A stretch of 64,000 nucleotides of DNA, taken from NCBI GenBank assembly GCA_022592445.1, contig JABYQR010000141.1, positions 41,946 to 105,945 of the forward strand, in the 5' to 3' direction. Source of the stretch: Cytidiella melzeri. Its lineage: Eukaryota > Basidiomycota > Agaricomycetes > Polyporales > Irpicaceae. This document shows, in pieces, positions 20,979 through 30,979 of the stretch. The notes beneath the pieces are model-generated. The model was not told where the DNA came from. It worked only from the letters and a program-made list of their open reading frames with translations, and ran no database searches. Numbering within the stretch: the first letter of the stretch is position 1; each line of letters starts with the position of its first letter. The position numbers were made by a program, and so were the translations under genes.

Positions 20979-22225
20979 AAAACTGCATTGATTTTGGCTG
21001 CCATCTCATCCATTTGCTTCTTTTGGATGTCAAGCATGTCCTTGAGTGCCGCAATCTTAGCGTCCTTGTCATTGGATGCGTCCTGCTTCGTCAGGGTAGT
21101 GGTCGACGAGGTTGACGAGGTAGCAGCGACTTTTGGTCCCTTAGGGACGCCTTGAAGTCGTTTCAGGCAAACCGCCCCCCAATGACCGGTACCACCGCAA
21201 TGGTTGCACACCGGGTCATTGGGGTGCTTTGAGTCCCTCTTCTTGTGGTTCTCGGACCCACAAACCGAGCAGCACTTGCTCATCTCCTTCTTCCATTTCT
21301 GGAAGATCTCCTGTTTGCCCAGACCCGCGAAGAGCGAGTCAAACGAGGCGGAGAAACAGGAGGCGTCGATCTCCATAGCGTTGGGATCGCGGAACGCCTG
21401 CTGATGGGACTTGCCGTGCCCTGACGAGCTGTCCACCATGACTTTGCCGGTGCTGTTGCGGAGGTCGGCAAGCTGAGCGTCAACTGCCTTGCACTGGTCC
21501 TTGAGAGCGTCGTAGGTAGCAGCGCGGGTTTGAAAGTACGAGACACGTTGCAAGTACTCGGTGCTCAAGCTCGACTTGAGACGATCGAAGAGGTCCTGCT
21601 GGCTCCAGTCAGTGCGAGGGGCCCATGTCTCAAACTCGGAGATGTGGGCGGCGAAGGTCTTATTGCCTTGCTTCATGTTGGCTATTTTCGTCTTAGCCTC
21701 CATGACAGCATCTATAGGCTCAAATTTGGCTTTGAAAGCCTCAATAAACGTATCCCAGCTGTTGCCAAAAGCTGGTTTACTACTGGCAAGCTCCTCAATA
21801 TGAGGGCAAGCCCAGTCGGCAGCGTCGTCTTGCATGAACGACAGTTTGCTGGTGATGAGTTTGTGAGGATCGAAGATCCTCGCGCCATTGTTATCCAGCC
21901 GGACTTGGCCTTGGGCGTCCTGCTGGAAGAATGCTTTGCCCTGATGCTGCGCCCAGACAATGAATGCGTGTCTGAAGAGCCTGGCTTCTGACGAGGTCTT
22001 CCCCTTAAAGGAGACCGGCTTCTCGACAATACTCCGTTCTCGGGACGTGTGCGTGGCTGCCGCAGCTGCTGTTGGTTGTACTGCTGCTAGCGCAGCGACT
22101 TGGTTGGTGAGGTCCACCATCCTTTGTGTCAGGACACCGAACATGTTTAGGATGTCTTGGGCGCTTAGATTGGCAGCTGGGGCGGCTGCGGGAGCAGCGT
22201 TCTGTGGGTTCTGGTTGGGGTCCAT
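20975..22225 (-). CDS. gag: Gag of A2 (intact)
   Basis: 416 aa from ATG 22225. It has an Ala/Pro-rich N-terminus and a retrotransposon-gag capsid-like region (about residues 70-230: SFKGKTSSEARLFRHAFIVW, FIEAFKAKFEPIDAV). A Cys pair CSVCGSENHKKRDS leads into a CCHC knuckle C-NHC-GGTGHWGAVC (about residues 330-355), and the tail is a Lys-rich coiled coil ending NAVF. It packages element RNA in cytoplasmic particles by family analogy. The stop TGA 20975-20977 sits on a T-run that permits a -1 shift into pol. Its ATG is not the first in this copy, because a Cys-rich ORF starts upstream and overlaps it. Confidence 0.92.
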   Translation of the reverse strand: MDPNQNPQNAAPAAAPAANLSAQDILNMFGVLTQRMVDLTNQVAALAAVQPTAAAAATHTSRERSIVEKPVSFKGKTSSEARLFRHAFIVWAQHQGKAFFQQDAQGQVRLDNNGARIFDPHKLITSKLSFMQDDAADWACPHIEELASSKPAFGNSWDTFIEAFKAKFEPIDAVMEAKTKIANMKQGNKTFAAHISEFETWAPRTDWSQQDLFDRLKSSLSTEYLQRVSYFQTRAATYDALKDQCKAVDAQLADLRNSTGKVMVDSSSGHGKSHQQAFRDPNAMEIDASCFSASFDSLFAGLGKQEIFQKWKKEMSKCCSVCGSENHKKRDSKHPNDPVCNHCGGTGHWGAVCLKRLQGVPKGPKVAATSSTSSTTTLTKQDASNDKDAKIAALKDMLDIQKKQMDEMAAKINAVF

Positions 22226-22437
22226 GTCTTGTGATGTGATGAGGCGTAAGTTTTCTTCGCGTTGGGTGTCTGGTGGTGCTCAGCGTAGTACTCGCTGTTA
22301 ACGGCTTCAGTGGAGTCTGCTTGAGTGTATCGATTTGGGCAGGGTTGGTCGTCACACTCGCAGAACAGTCCTCCGTAGAAGTGGTCGTTGGTGACTGTGT
22401 TTGAGTCGAAGAAATGTATACAATTGCTACAAGACAT
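22165..22437 (-). CDS. Cys-rich mini-ORF between ORF0 and gag (A2)
   Basis: About 90 codons from ACC-ATG 22437, beginning MSCSNCIHFFDSN and containing CECDDQPCPNRY. It overlaps the gag start in another frame. It lies in the frame of ORF0, directly after the ORF0 stop TAG. B2 has a clearly related stretch (48571-48873: LPCENYPHAF... QICEAQPCPNRYN) without an ATG, in frame with both ORF0 and gag. A1 has lost most of it. It may be a Gag N-terminal extension or a separate peptide; function unknown. Confidence 0.5.
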   Translation of the reverse strand: MSCSNCIHFFDSNTVTNDHFYGGLFCECDDQPCPNRYTQADSTEAVNSEYYAEHHQTPNAKKTYASSHHKTWTPTRTHRTLLPQPPQLPI

Positions 22438-22461
22438 GGTGGGCAAAAAACTGTGGACTAT

Positions 22462-23263
22462 CTAAGGCCACTCGAAGTAGCTATCGTTATTAACTACGTT
22501 AAGTTGCGCAAGAACTTTGCTATAGTTCTTGCGAAGCTGCTTAAACGAAACTTGTCCAATTGCTTTGCAGCCCCAGTCTAGGAGTTGCCACTCGCAGTCG
22601 GCTGTGACGGGTGCAAGCTTGTCGAGTTGGTTGAGGAAACAATTGACTTTGTTGACAAGGTGGAGTAGCGCGCAACGGTGGTTGGGGTCTGCGCAGTTGA
22701 GAAGTTCTTGTAGCTCTGTAAGAGCTTGTAGGCGGGTACGAACCACGGTGAGTTTCGGCCTGGAGATGCCGACAAGATCTACCGGTGATAACATTTTAAA
22801 GTCGATGAGTACTGGCTTGGGTGCAGCAGGGGCGGGAGTTGGCGCAGGGAGCTTTGCTAGTCGTTCTGCGAGAGTGAGCTTGTGAATGTGTTGCTCGGCT
22901 AAGGTGCGGTCACGCTCCTCAGCAGCTCATTCTCCGTATGCTCGTGCGGAGGCGCAAAGTTGTCGATTTTCCTCGTAAGAGGGGACAGTGAGGGTGATGC
23001 CTTTGACAGGCGGCTTCTTGGACACGTACTTCGCAACGGTGACCAGGTCTTTGTCAGACCAGCGATGAGGTTGACCACTCTTGCGCTTGTCAGCGAGAGT
23101 GTCGAGGAAAGATGGTGGAAGACACCTCTTGAGCTGAGGCTCAGTGGTAGGGAGGGTCTTAGAGAAACGGGGGCGCGTGTCTTTAGGCACTAAACAACGC
23201 GCAGGGGGTAGAAACGGACGACGTAAGTGTAGCTCAACGGTATGGAAAGACCGGAGACGTACT
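22462..23263 (-). pseudogene. ORF0 of gypsy A2 (one nonsense codon)
   Basis: Same organisation as A1. Donor A|GTACGT at 23263/23262 and acceptor TTTAG|TG at 23190/23189 excise 73 nt and create ATG-CCT-AAA. The frame is broken by TGA near 22930 (AYGE-stop), then continues with EWQLLDWGCKAIGQVSFKQL to the stop TAG after ...YFEW-P. Two ATG triplets are present inside, one of them formed by the same change that made the nonsense codon. A1 has neither. Confidence 0.75.
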
Positions 23264-23325
23264 CGTCAAACAGGAATAAACTTTTTTTAAACGGTGGGAA
23301 TGGGGGAACCCAGGGTTTCACGACG

Positions 23326-23335
23326 ATCTCGACCT
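23326..23335 (-). promoter_or_regulatory. Self-priming primer binding site of A2
   Basis: On the minus strand AGGTCGAGAT, two bases after the LTR end. It is the exact complement of the predicted transcript 5' end in its own LTRs (plus-strand 23541-23550 and 16469-16478). Confidence 0.78.
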
Positions 23336-23337
23336 AA

Positions 23338-24080
23338 TGACACGGAGACAAGGCTCGACGTGACAAACAGGGACACGAAGTGGATGACGCCAAAGTGGTG
23401 GTGGTAGGCGTGAAGCACAATACTCTCACCAGCTATAAACCTTATGCAGATGTCTAGCCCAGTAAAGACCAAGTTAGTATTGTTACTACCAGCTATGTAG
23501 TACAAGAGGGGGTTGCTTACCTAGCCCAGTAAAGACCAAGAGGTCGAGATGGGGGGCTAGGAGTGTACATGCAGCATCTTATATAGACTTCAGGGACCTG
23601 CACACAGACCATGTTGAGGGCAGGCTTTGCAAGAAGCCGTGTGAACAAAGAACAAAAGAACTACCTAAAGGAGAACAATAGCTATTGTCTAGACCTTGCC
23701 AAGAACTCTACTCGTGAGAGAATCTATCTAAAAGGAGACCAACTATTGTATTCCATTCCCACACCTGTGAGAACATCCTTCCATAAAGAGAACAATAGGG
23801 AAAGAACAAAAGGAGCCCATGTGAACGGTATCTATGACGTCAAACCCTAGCTATGGGCTGAGCCATGTGGTCTTACTTAAGCTAAGTCACATGCCAGTGT
23901 GACGTAGTAGCAAGTAATGTGACCGTGTGGAGTGTCTAAGCCACGTGATACGGGCGCTTAATAGACGTGAAAAGGGAGTTTATGCAGAGAAGGTTGCAAC
24001 TGAGCTGCAGCCCGGAGTTTTACAGATAAAAACAAGAGGTAAATTGCGAAAATTAAGGGCTAGTCAGGCCATCCATGACA
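23338..24080 (-). repeat. 5' LTR of A2
   Basis: 743 bp. The intron-like segment is at 23454-23520 (67 nt). It lacks ~13 bp (TGTCTGTAGCCATC region) present in the 3' LTR; otherwise it is nearly the same. Confidence 0.92.
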
Positions 24081-24439
24081 AATAGAATAGGAACAATAGA
24101 ACAATAGAAACTGGGGAATCCCTGGGGAATCCCTAACAATAGACAATAGACGAAAGACAATAGGACAATAAGAACTGGGGAATCCTTGGGGAATCCCTAA
24201 CAATGGAAGGGGAACAATAGAACAATAGCCTAGGTTGATCTGGAACTGCTCCAGATTGAGTCTAGGGCTTGGGCCTGGACTATTGATAAATAAGGCAGGA
24301 TGTCACGTGACCCGGTTTAGGGTTAGGTTTGGTAACACTCCTAGCCAGAAAACAAGCGCTCTAGATAGGTGCCTAATGCTGTAAACTTGTGACACTGTCA
24401 GACAAATCCGGTCTCTGTTGGACTATCCATGTCATAATT

Positions 24440-24730
24440 GATGCAGTGGGTAGTGGCCCAAAGATATCGATATGAAAGTGGTCACCGAAGGAAGTAGCCA
24501 ACAGCAAAGTACAAGCTTTAGGGACAGGACTGCGATGAATATTGTTCATGATGCAGTCTTTGCACAGAGTTTCCGTACAATCAGTTATATGAGTTGTTAT
24601 AATGAGCTTGGACATTTCAAGTAGTTTTTAATCTGGAAGTAGCTTATATGACCGAGTTTTTTATGAAGTTCAAGCATTGTTATACCAGATTTATGCATGC
24701 TTGCTAAAGATGTCGCTCGAGTAGAAGACT
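24440..24730 (-). pseudogene. copia E integrase N-terminal part (GAG-pre-integrase)
   Basis: The minus strand reads LELHKKLGHISYFQIKNYLK, a typical GAG-pre-integrase His motif, then CKDCIMNNIHRSPVP (zinc CxxC) and DHFHIDIFGPLPTAS (first catalytic Asp). The next residues of the core continue at 15970 on the far side of B1. Stops and frame changes are present. The stretch 24731-24888 has no recognisable protease. Confidence 0.8.
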
Positions 24731-24888
24731 ACGTGTATAAGTCATTTGTTTTCTTGATCACAGCTACACAAGACAAGTTCAAATTGTATATAGTACAAAT
24801 ATTTTGATAGAAAGAGAAACAATAATCAGTGTCTATTTTTATACACTGATCAAAGTGAAGGGTAGCCGTGAGTTATAGTAGACATTCT

Positions 24889-25599
24889 TTAGCAGGCGAT
24901 GAAAGTGTTTAGTTTATAGTCAAATTTCTGTCCGACTGGAGTAGAAGCATGAACACCAGCTTCGTAGTTAGCGCAAGTGGTGTTGTAAGGAGGGGGTATT
25001 ATGCTGACAATGGCAGAGTAGAAGATGTACGAGGAAATGTCAATCCCCTTCGCAGCGAGTTTGCCGACAAGGTTGAGCACGTTGTCAAGAAGTTTGTCCA
25101 TCTCATGAACAGGGTGGCAGAGATGGAACAGCTGAAAGATCTTGTTTGCATCCGAGACAGTAGTCTTCGGATCAAAACGTTCACGCAACTTCTCCATGAG
25201 AATGTGCGGCTGCAACTCGTTGAGGTAGTTGGCCATGACAGAGTCGCCAATGTGGCTAGTCATGACGTTGAAGACGGCTCCAGTGACCTCTCTCGGTACT
25301 GTAGAGCCACCTCTGAGCGCGTAGAAGTTGAGGATAGTATTGAGAGCAGTCTCAATGCAGAACTTCCACATCGGCCAGCTCTCAGGACCAGTAAGCTTCC
25401 CAACGTCGGAGAAAGCCTTGCTGATGTCGCTCATGGACATAGCGAAGTCCCTGTCCTGAGTAGGAGGGAAAGAAAGTAGCTCGGAGACAGAGCGTGCCGA
25501 GTGCAAGGAAGTATTCCCAGCATGAGATGGCTCAGGAGAGCCAGGAGGAGATGGAGTGCAGCGAGGTGCCTTCTTGCCTCGCTGCCTGGAACGTCTCTC
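24889..25599 (-). pseudogene. copia E gag, main part
   Basis: An open frame of about 236 codons with a UBN2/copia-Gag-like region: MSDISKAFSDVGKLTGPESW, PMWKFCIETALNTIL, LRERFDPKTTVSDANKIFQL. No zinc knuckle is seen before the stop. The apparent ATG at 25629 belongs to the inserted LTR D. The true frame continues upstream across D and C2 into 27716-27900, and the single target-duplication copy keeps it in phase. Confidence 0.8.
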
Positions 25600-25604
25600 G
25601 TCGT

Positions 25605-26982
25605 TGTAGCAGTTAAGGTTATTACTCACCAGGTAAGTTGATAAACTGGGGGGAGTTGATTGAGATAGAGAGTAAGAGGTGTGGTGAGCGAAGTACTGTG
25701 AGGTACTGAGTAGTCCTAGTTCAACAGAGTGGATAAGACTGAGGGGATATGCCCTCAGGAGTGCCTCTATATATACACGAAGGGAAGGACCCCAGGTACT
25801 ACCCTAAGACCCCTAATACCTACATGAGTAAGCAAAGTAATCTACCTTACTAAGCATGCCCTATGCCTGTTACGAACGGTCTTCACACCCTATCGATTAT
25901 CTTGATAACTAGTTATCTTCTTTACAAACCCTATCATTTTTCTTTACTTCTTCGATTATCTTGATAACTAGTTATCTTCTTTACAATTGCCTTGACAATC
26001 CAACTTGTCCTTCCTCCATCATTCCCTGATCCACATCGCCTCCGTTCAACATGGACTATTATGTCATTAGGCGTCTCCTTGTGTCCATTCAAACCTCGGA
26101 CCTAACTCCAATTGGTTACCATTGCCTTGGTTCAACCCTCGGCCTTTCCATACTTCTGTTACCACTCCATTGGGTCCAACCCCATCTATCCCCTGTTTTG
26201 GGTCCAACCCCGTCTATCCCCTGTTTCGGGTTCAACCCTTTCTCTATTGATCTTTGCCTCATGTTTCACCTTTCTGTTGTCCCTTGCTTCCGCACCTTGA
26301 CGGTCTTTTCTCTCATTGGTTTTCCAAAGCAGTGGCTGTTCTCTGTGTATTGTTCTTCCTTTCTATTTGCTACCACTACTTCGGACTGGTCCAAAAGTAG
26401 TTAGGTCAACATGTATAAATAGCCGCTAGACATGAGGCTAGAACCTCAGTCTATCCACTTTGTATCAATATTCCTTCTATCGAACTATCATCTGTCTGCC
26501 ACTGTGCTTGACAGCGACCGCGCGGCCTAGACCATCATTTGACCTTGTGTGTAGCTACACCAAGGGGTTCTGACTTGACAACTTGTCCCTTGACAATAGT
26601 TGGTCTTAACAATGCCCTAGTGGTGCCACTTCAATAATCAACCAATAGCAATTGTCCCCATGACCCAGTCCCAAGGCTAGACTTGTTCTAGCTTGTTCTA
26701 AGACAAGGCTAGACTTTTCCAGAAGGTTCTAAGAACTATGACATCATAGTTCCAGCATGTTCCACAAGGTTCCAGAGAGTTCTATCATGTGATACACAGA
26801 TAAGGAAAGGAGCACATCAGCGCATCAGAGACAGAGGGCGCATCAGCGCATCAGAGACAGAGGGTGCATCAGCGCATCAATTGATTGGCGCCGGAATAAG
26901 TGCCTGCTAAGCGCCTGAATATTCCCAATAATACTGTTGCCTGGTAAGGCAAGTCTTGTAGAAACATTGAAAATCTGTGACA
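25605..26982 (-). repeat. Solo LTR D, split by solo LTR C1
   Basis: On the minus strand it starts TGTCACAGATTTTC and ends ACTGCTACA. GTCGT is duplicated at 25600-25604 and 26983-26987. Without C1 it is 629 bp. It has a TATA-like CTATATATACAC complement near 25767-25780. A short tandem repeat (CATCAGCGCATCAGAGACAGAGGG) lies at about 26816-26880. No internal region of this family is present, so superfamily is unknown. Confidence 0.8.
25868..26611 (+). repeat. Solo LTR C1
   Basis: 744 bp, TGTTACGAACGGTC...GTCTTAACA. ATGCC is duplicated at 25863-25867 and 26612-26616. It is inserted in LTR D. A TATA-like TATAAATAGCCG lies at about 26415. It is closely similar to C2. Confidence 0.88.
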
Positions 26983-26997
26983 GTCGTCGTCCATGGG

Positions 26998-27715
26998 TGT
27001 TACGAACGGTCTTCACACCCTACCCTATTATTTTTTCTTTACTTCTTTGATTGCCTCGATAACTAGTTATCTTCTTTACAAGTACCTTGACGATCCAACT
27101 CGTCTTTCCTCCATCATTCCCTGATCCACATCGCCTCCGTTCAACATGGACTATTATGTTATCAGTTGCCTTCTAGTGTTCATTCAAACCTCGGACCTAA
27201 CTCCTATTGGTTACCATTGCCTTGGTTCAACCCTCGGCCTTTCCATACCTCCGTTACCACTCCATTGGGTCCAACCCCGTCTATCCCCTGTTTTGGATCC
27301 AACTCCGTCTATCCCCTGTTTCGGGTTCAACCCCTTCTCTATTGATCTCTGCCTCATGTTTCATCTTTCTATTGTTCCTGGTTTCCGCACCTTGACGGTC
27401 TTTTCTCTCATTGGCTTTCCAGAGTAGTGGCTGGTCTCTGTGTATTGTTCTTCCTTTCTGTTTCTCCGATTTGCTACCACTACCTCGGACTGGTCCAAAA
27501 GTAGTTAGGTCAACATGTATAAATAGCCGCTAGACATGGGGCTAGAACCTCAGTCTATCCACTTCGTATCAATATTCCTTCTATTGAACCATCATCTGTC
27601 TGCCACTGTGCTTGACAGCGACTGCGCGGCCTAGACCATCATCAGACCTTGAGTGTAGCTACACCAAGGGGTTCTGACCTGACAACTTGTCCCTTGACGA
27701 TAGTCGGTGTTAACA
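26998..27715 (+). repeat. Solo LTR C2
   Basis: 718 bp, TGTTACGAACGGTC...GTGTTAACA. ATGGG is duplicated at 26993-26997 and 27716-27720. It is inserted in copia gag. Separate target duplications show that C1 and C2 are independent insertions, not the two ends of one element. Confidence 0.88.
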
Positions 27716-28180
27716 ATGGGGTTGTCGCTGTTGTCACCCTGAGCAGTGAGTGGGATGACAAAATTGACGGCGTTGATAGTTGTTGCAAAGAGTATCAAAT
27801 GGAGTGCGACGTCGATCAGCTGGGGGTGCAGAGACCCGGCGTGCAGGAGGGGCAGACAATTCCTCCTGTTAAACAGCAGGAGGTGGGACAGAGGCCGTTG
27901 TTTTCTCATCAGCAGTAGTCTCAGCTACTGGAGGAGAGGTGGAGAATGCAACAGGCTTGACTTTGGTTGGCCTGGTCGTCATCGATGATGAGTTAGGCGT
28001 AGTGAGGGGGGAAGAGACAGGAGTTTCAGGAGGAGGGGTAGGAGTGAACTCTGGAGTCTTCCTTCTGTGAGTAGTCTTCTTAGGACAAGGTTGAGGTGCA
28101 GTACCTCTGAGGAAGTTGGTTTGGTGATGCTCTCTAGTGGAACAACAAGGTTGAGTCTGATCAGTGTGATCAGAGCTCAT
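27716..28180 (-). pseudogene. copia E gag, N-terminal part
   Basis: ATG 28180 opens a Pro/Thr/Ser-rich frame (TPEFTPTPPPETPVSS) that stops at 27869. A one-base frame change continues through NAVNFVIPLTAQGDNSDNP to the C2 insertion point. Past C2 and D the same frame reads on into ERRSRQRGKKAPRC of the main gag block. Confidence 0.7.
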
Positions 28181-28234
28181 AAACTGGGAGATAGGAGAGG
28201 AGAAGTGAAGTTGAGTGAGGAAATGAGCTTAATT

Positions 28235-28247
28235 GGGGCTCATAACC
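28235..28247 (-). promoter_or_regulatory. copia E primer binding site (half-tRNA iMet type)
   Basis: Minus strand GGTTATGAGCCCC abuts the 5' LTR. It is complementary to the anticodon stem-loop of initiator tRNA-Met (GGGCTCATAACCC), the internal priming known from Drosophila copia and Ty5, rather than to a tRNA 3' end. Confidence 0.75.
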
Positions 28248-28432
28248 TATTAGAAAGGTATTTGGAGTGGTGCACGACAATAAGCCTTAGGTGAAGGTGG
28301 TGGTCAGAGAAAGAGATGGGGATCAAAAGTGGTAGTGTTGCATTGATCAGAGTGAGTCTTATATATGGTAACTACTGGCGCTAAGCGCGTGATCAATGCG
28401 GAGTCTCAACTGAGTCTCAGTATATTCAAACA
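28248..28432 (-). repeat. 5' LTR of copia E
   Basis: 185 bp, same length and ends as 13321-13505. The flanking GAGCA at 28433-28437 matches 13316-13320. Confidence 0.9.
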
Positions 28433-28437
28433 GAGCA

Positions 28438-28525
28438 GTGTCTGCATTTCCATCAGGATTGCTGCTTTATACTTAATGCAAGGAAGATCATCCGAGCAGG
28501 CATACAGCTCGTTGAGGAAGTCTAT
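28438..28525 (-). other. Possible host exon interrupted by copia E
   Basis: On the minus strand, after a TATAG acceptor near 28525, the frame reads FLNELYACSDDLPCIKYKAA then ILMEMQT up to the insertion. With one GAGCA copy removed, it continues on the other side (13320 downward) as LLPMISTASLSSVMNGLHML. The uninterrupted frame across a 15 kb insertion suggests a real coding exon. The protein is not recognised and the rest of the gene is not visible. Confidence 0.35.
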
Positions 28526-29094
28526 ACATCATGAGAGGTGACAAACAATGCCTACGTACAATGGCAGTGCAAGTTCACGACAGGCACTGTTCCCTCAAAC
28601 CTTATACGCTATAGATACACACAAAAATAAGCTAATCAACTCTATGTACTACTTTTATTGACAATGTCTGTCTCTACACCATGTAACAACAATCATTGGC
28701 ACTGTACTTGTATTTGTGCTCCCCTACTGCCTGAGATTTGCGCGCCAATCACCTTGCGCGCCTATCAAGCGGACATTGAAACCCGACGAGAATTTGTTGG
28801 GAGATTAACCTCAAGTGCAAGTGTACCGGGTCTACCTTAATTATAAGTGTACTGGGTTTACCTTACAAGGGGAAAATGTACGGAAGTATGTGCACTATTC
28901 AGGACCCTTTCTCAAGGGGTCAAATCCTCGTGGCAGGCCAGCGAGAGAGCGGTTCGGACTCGCCAATCCCCGATCTTTCTGCAAGATCTGAGATCTGATG
29001 TCTCCCGTGTCGACGCTTCCTTACGACTTGAGTCGTGACTTACAGCACCGCTGCCCACCAAGACATAGTCGTGCGCACCAAAATACCACAGAGC
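28526..29094. other. Intergenic: upstream region of SWC4
   Basis: No ORF with recognisable content. A near-duplicate AT-rich phrase (AAGTGTAC-GGGT-TACCTTA) occurs twice at 28817-28865. It probably contains the SWC4 promoter; no clear TATA box is seen. Confidence 0.4.
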
Positions 29095-30979
29095 ATGGCA
29101 GGGCCATCGGCAGCCGACGTTCGAAGCATCCTTTCCCTTCCCAATCCCTCGACACCAGGGCCGTCACAAACTCGTAAACAACCTGGAACGACAGAACGTG
29201 CACGCAAGCCTGAAGGGATCTCCCGCGAACTATACTCTCTCATAGGACCCTCTGCGCCGACACTTGCTGCCGCGCAATTGGCCAAGCCGCGACTAAAGCA
29301 GAAACCAAACCTAGGAGGTGGTGGTCGGGTCAAGTGGTGAGTAGGACCAAGTTCATTCCAGCTCGTAGCAGGCTTAGCATTACGAGTGCAGGGAGTGGAG
29401 GTCTTTCAGTAACAGTGCTCGCAGTGACTCAATGAGACTGTCTCACTGGGCGAAGGCAAACTCAGATCCTGATGCTCGTGAGTCCCACTAGGTTCTTTGT
29501 GGCGTTTGGCCAACGTAGCATCTCGAAATACAGAGTACAAGTTCGCTGTATACAATGTCCAACCCAATAGCTATACATACTCCCAAGAAGAGTACACTCG
29601 TTGGCTAGGAGGTATGTAGTATATGCTTGAACCTGGCAGTACAGTTCGTATTGACTGGCTAAGACAAGGAATGGTCAAAGGAGGAGACAGACTATCTGTT
29701 CGACCTTGTAAGGATGTACGACGCCAGGTTTTATATTGTAGCGGACAGGTATGAGTACCCAGGTACGAATAGGACAATGGAGGTGCGTTGCTTTGTAATT
29801 GCATCTGTTACCCATACGACGGAATGCGCACAGGACATGAAGGAGCGGTACTACAGCGTATGCCGGAAGCTGGTTCGCAACAGACCCTGGGCTGGTGATG
29901 AGACGAGCAAAAGCCAGCTGCTGGGAAGTCTTGCCTTTGACAAAGGTATGAATTTCGCGATAATTGCTTGAAATAGATTGTTGATCAACTGAAACACCAG
30001 AGCGAGAGATTACTCGCAAAGGTTACGTCGCGAGTCTTGAAACCCGCACTGCGGCCGAGATCGCTGAAGAAGAAGCACTTTACATCGAACTCAGACGTCT
30101 TGAGCAGAATGAAAGACGGTTCAAGAAGGATCGCGACGAGCTCCTTCGCACACTACTCGGCATAGAATCTGGCCTACCAGATATCATAGCCGACGAGGAG
30201 GCTCATACTGCGATAACTGTAGCGGAGACAAAGAAGTCAAGGAAGAAGGGCGAACCGGAAACTCCGGTCGCAGCTAGCGTTTCGTCGAACACCATTGCCC
30301 TAGGTCAACCGACACCCAAGAAACAGAGCGCCAAGAGTGCTGCATACGGTGCGTCTTTCATGCATGAAATCATGGACAAAGCTGAGGAATACGCGCGTAA
30401 CGATAGATGCCTTGCACTGTATTCATCGTACAGAAGTCCCACAAACCACTGCGACCACCACAAAAGCTGCACATCAGCCCGTCTACCTTCGCTCCTACAA
30501 GTTACCTACGCCCAAGTCCGCGACTGCACCAAAGATTGCGCAGATCATGGGAGAGCTTGGCGTGTCGCACACGCGGCTTGTGATGCCTACACGTGAGAAT
30601 TGTGCTCAATTGGAAAGCCTTCTCGATGCTGCTGGGGCTCTGGTCGAAACCAAAAAACACGTGGACCGGATTGAACAAGAGATACGCGTCGCGCAGGAAA
30701 GGCTAGGGAAATCGAGTGAAGGAGGGGACGATGAGGCTATGGATGTGGACGAGAACGACGGGGAGGGTGGTGAGCCGAATGAGGAGGGTAGGGCACAGAG
30801 CGTTGTCAGTACACGTAGTGGCAGGAGCAGCAGGCCTCGAAAACAGGTATGGGATTTCTATACCAGCACTACTGGCATGCTGATTAGGCGGTTGTACACA
30901 GTCTTCTCGAAGATCCATGTCTGTATCTTCTGTGGACACGAATGGGACGACGAACACCAAACGTCAGAAGCGCCACTGA
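29095..30979 (+). CDS. SWC4: SWC4/DMAP1-like chromatin subunit
   Basis: Predicted 505 aa from eight exons: 29095-29336, 29392-29477, 29519-29611, 29664-29782, 29834-29945, 30001-30348, 30407-30846, 30902-30979. All junctions are GT-AG and keep frame. SWC4/Eaf2 (DMAP1 in animals) is a shared subunit of the SWR1 H2A.Z-exchange complex and the NuA4 acetyltransferase in the nucleus. Diagnostic blocks are the N-terminal ARKPEGISRELYSLIGPSAP, a SANT/Myb-like domain at about residues 142-210 (KEWSKEETDYLFDLV, MKERYYSVCRKLVRNRPWAG), EIAEEEALYIELRRLEQNER, and a C-terminal LGVSHTRLVMPTRENCAQLE with coiled coil and a basic tail. ATG 29095 is chosen by family start; the upstream in-frame sequence has no ATG. 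It is convergent with tRNase Z, stops 126 bp apart. Confidence 0.93.

Larger units (their letters stand above)
16266..24080 (-). mobile_element. Ty3/gypsy chromodomain retrotransposon A2 (nearly intact)
   Basis: 7,815 bp. LTRs are 16266-17021 and 23338-24080, and AATAG is duplicated at 16261-16265 and 24081-24085. Order on the minus strand: LTR, self-priming site, ORF0 (with nonsense codon), Cys-rich mini-ORF, gag (intact), pol (two in-frame stops). The LTRs are nearly identical apart from a ~13-bp deletion, so insertion is recent. It is the best reference copy of family A in this window. Confidence 0.95.
15971..24434 (-). mobile_element. Solo LTR B1 (gypsy family B), split by element A2
   Basis: The LTR pieces are 15971-16265 and 24081-24434. 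On the minus strand it starts TGACATGGATAGTCC and ends AGCAACA, matching the B2 LTRs. TAATT is duplicated at 15966-15970 and 24435-24439, inside the copia integrase. The copy lacks the 61-nt intron-like segment found in both B2 LTRs. It also lacks about 70 bp around the TATA box, so it has no promoter. The self-primer 10-mer complement is still present at 16133-16142. Confidence 0.9.
13321..28432 (-). mobile_element. Ty1/copia element E, host of a nested insertion cluster
   Basis: Two 185-bp LTRs (13321-13505 and 28248-28432) bound the element, and GAGCA is duplicated at 13316-13320 and 28433-28437. Removing the insertions (B1 with A2 inside, D with C1 inside, and C2, each with one target-duplication copy) leaves about 4.54 kb, a normal copia length. 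Coding remnants run on the minus strand in the order gag, integrase, RT and RNase H, all with frame breaks. The retroviral-type protease region between gag and integrase is not recognisable. The element is dead. Confidence 0.9.

Noticed and set aside
25600..25629. MSNNLNCYND as the start of copia gag
   Set aside because: The ATG and first residues come from the end of inserted LTR D. The gag frame continues on its far side.
25868..27715. C1 and C2 as the two LTRs of one short element (internal ~390 bp)
   Set aside because: Each has its own 5-bp target duplication, and the sequence between them belongs to LTR D and copia gag. They are two solo insertions.
29035..29094. Longer SWC4 N-terminus from 29035
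   Set aside because: That frame starts with GTG, not ATG. ATG 29095 matches the conserved family start.
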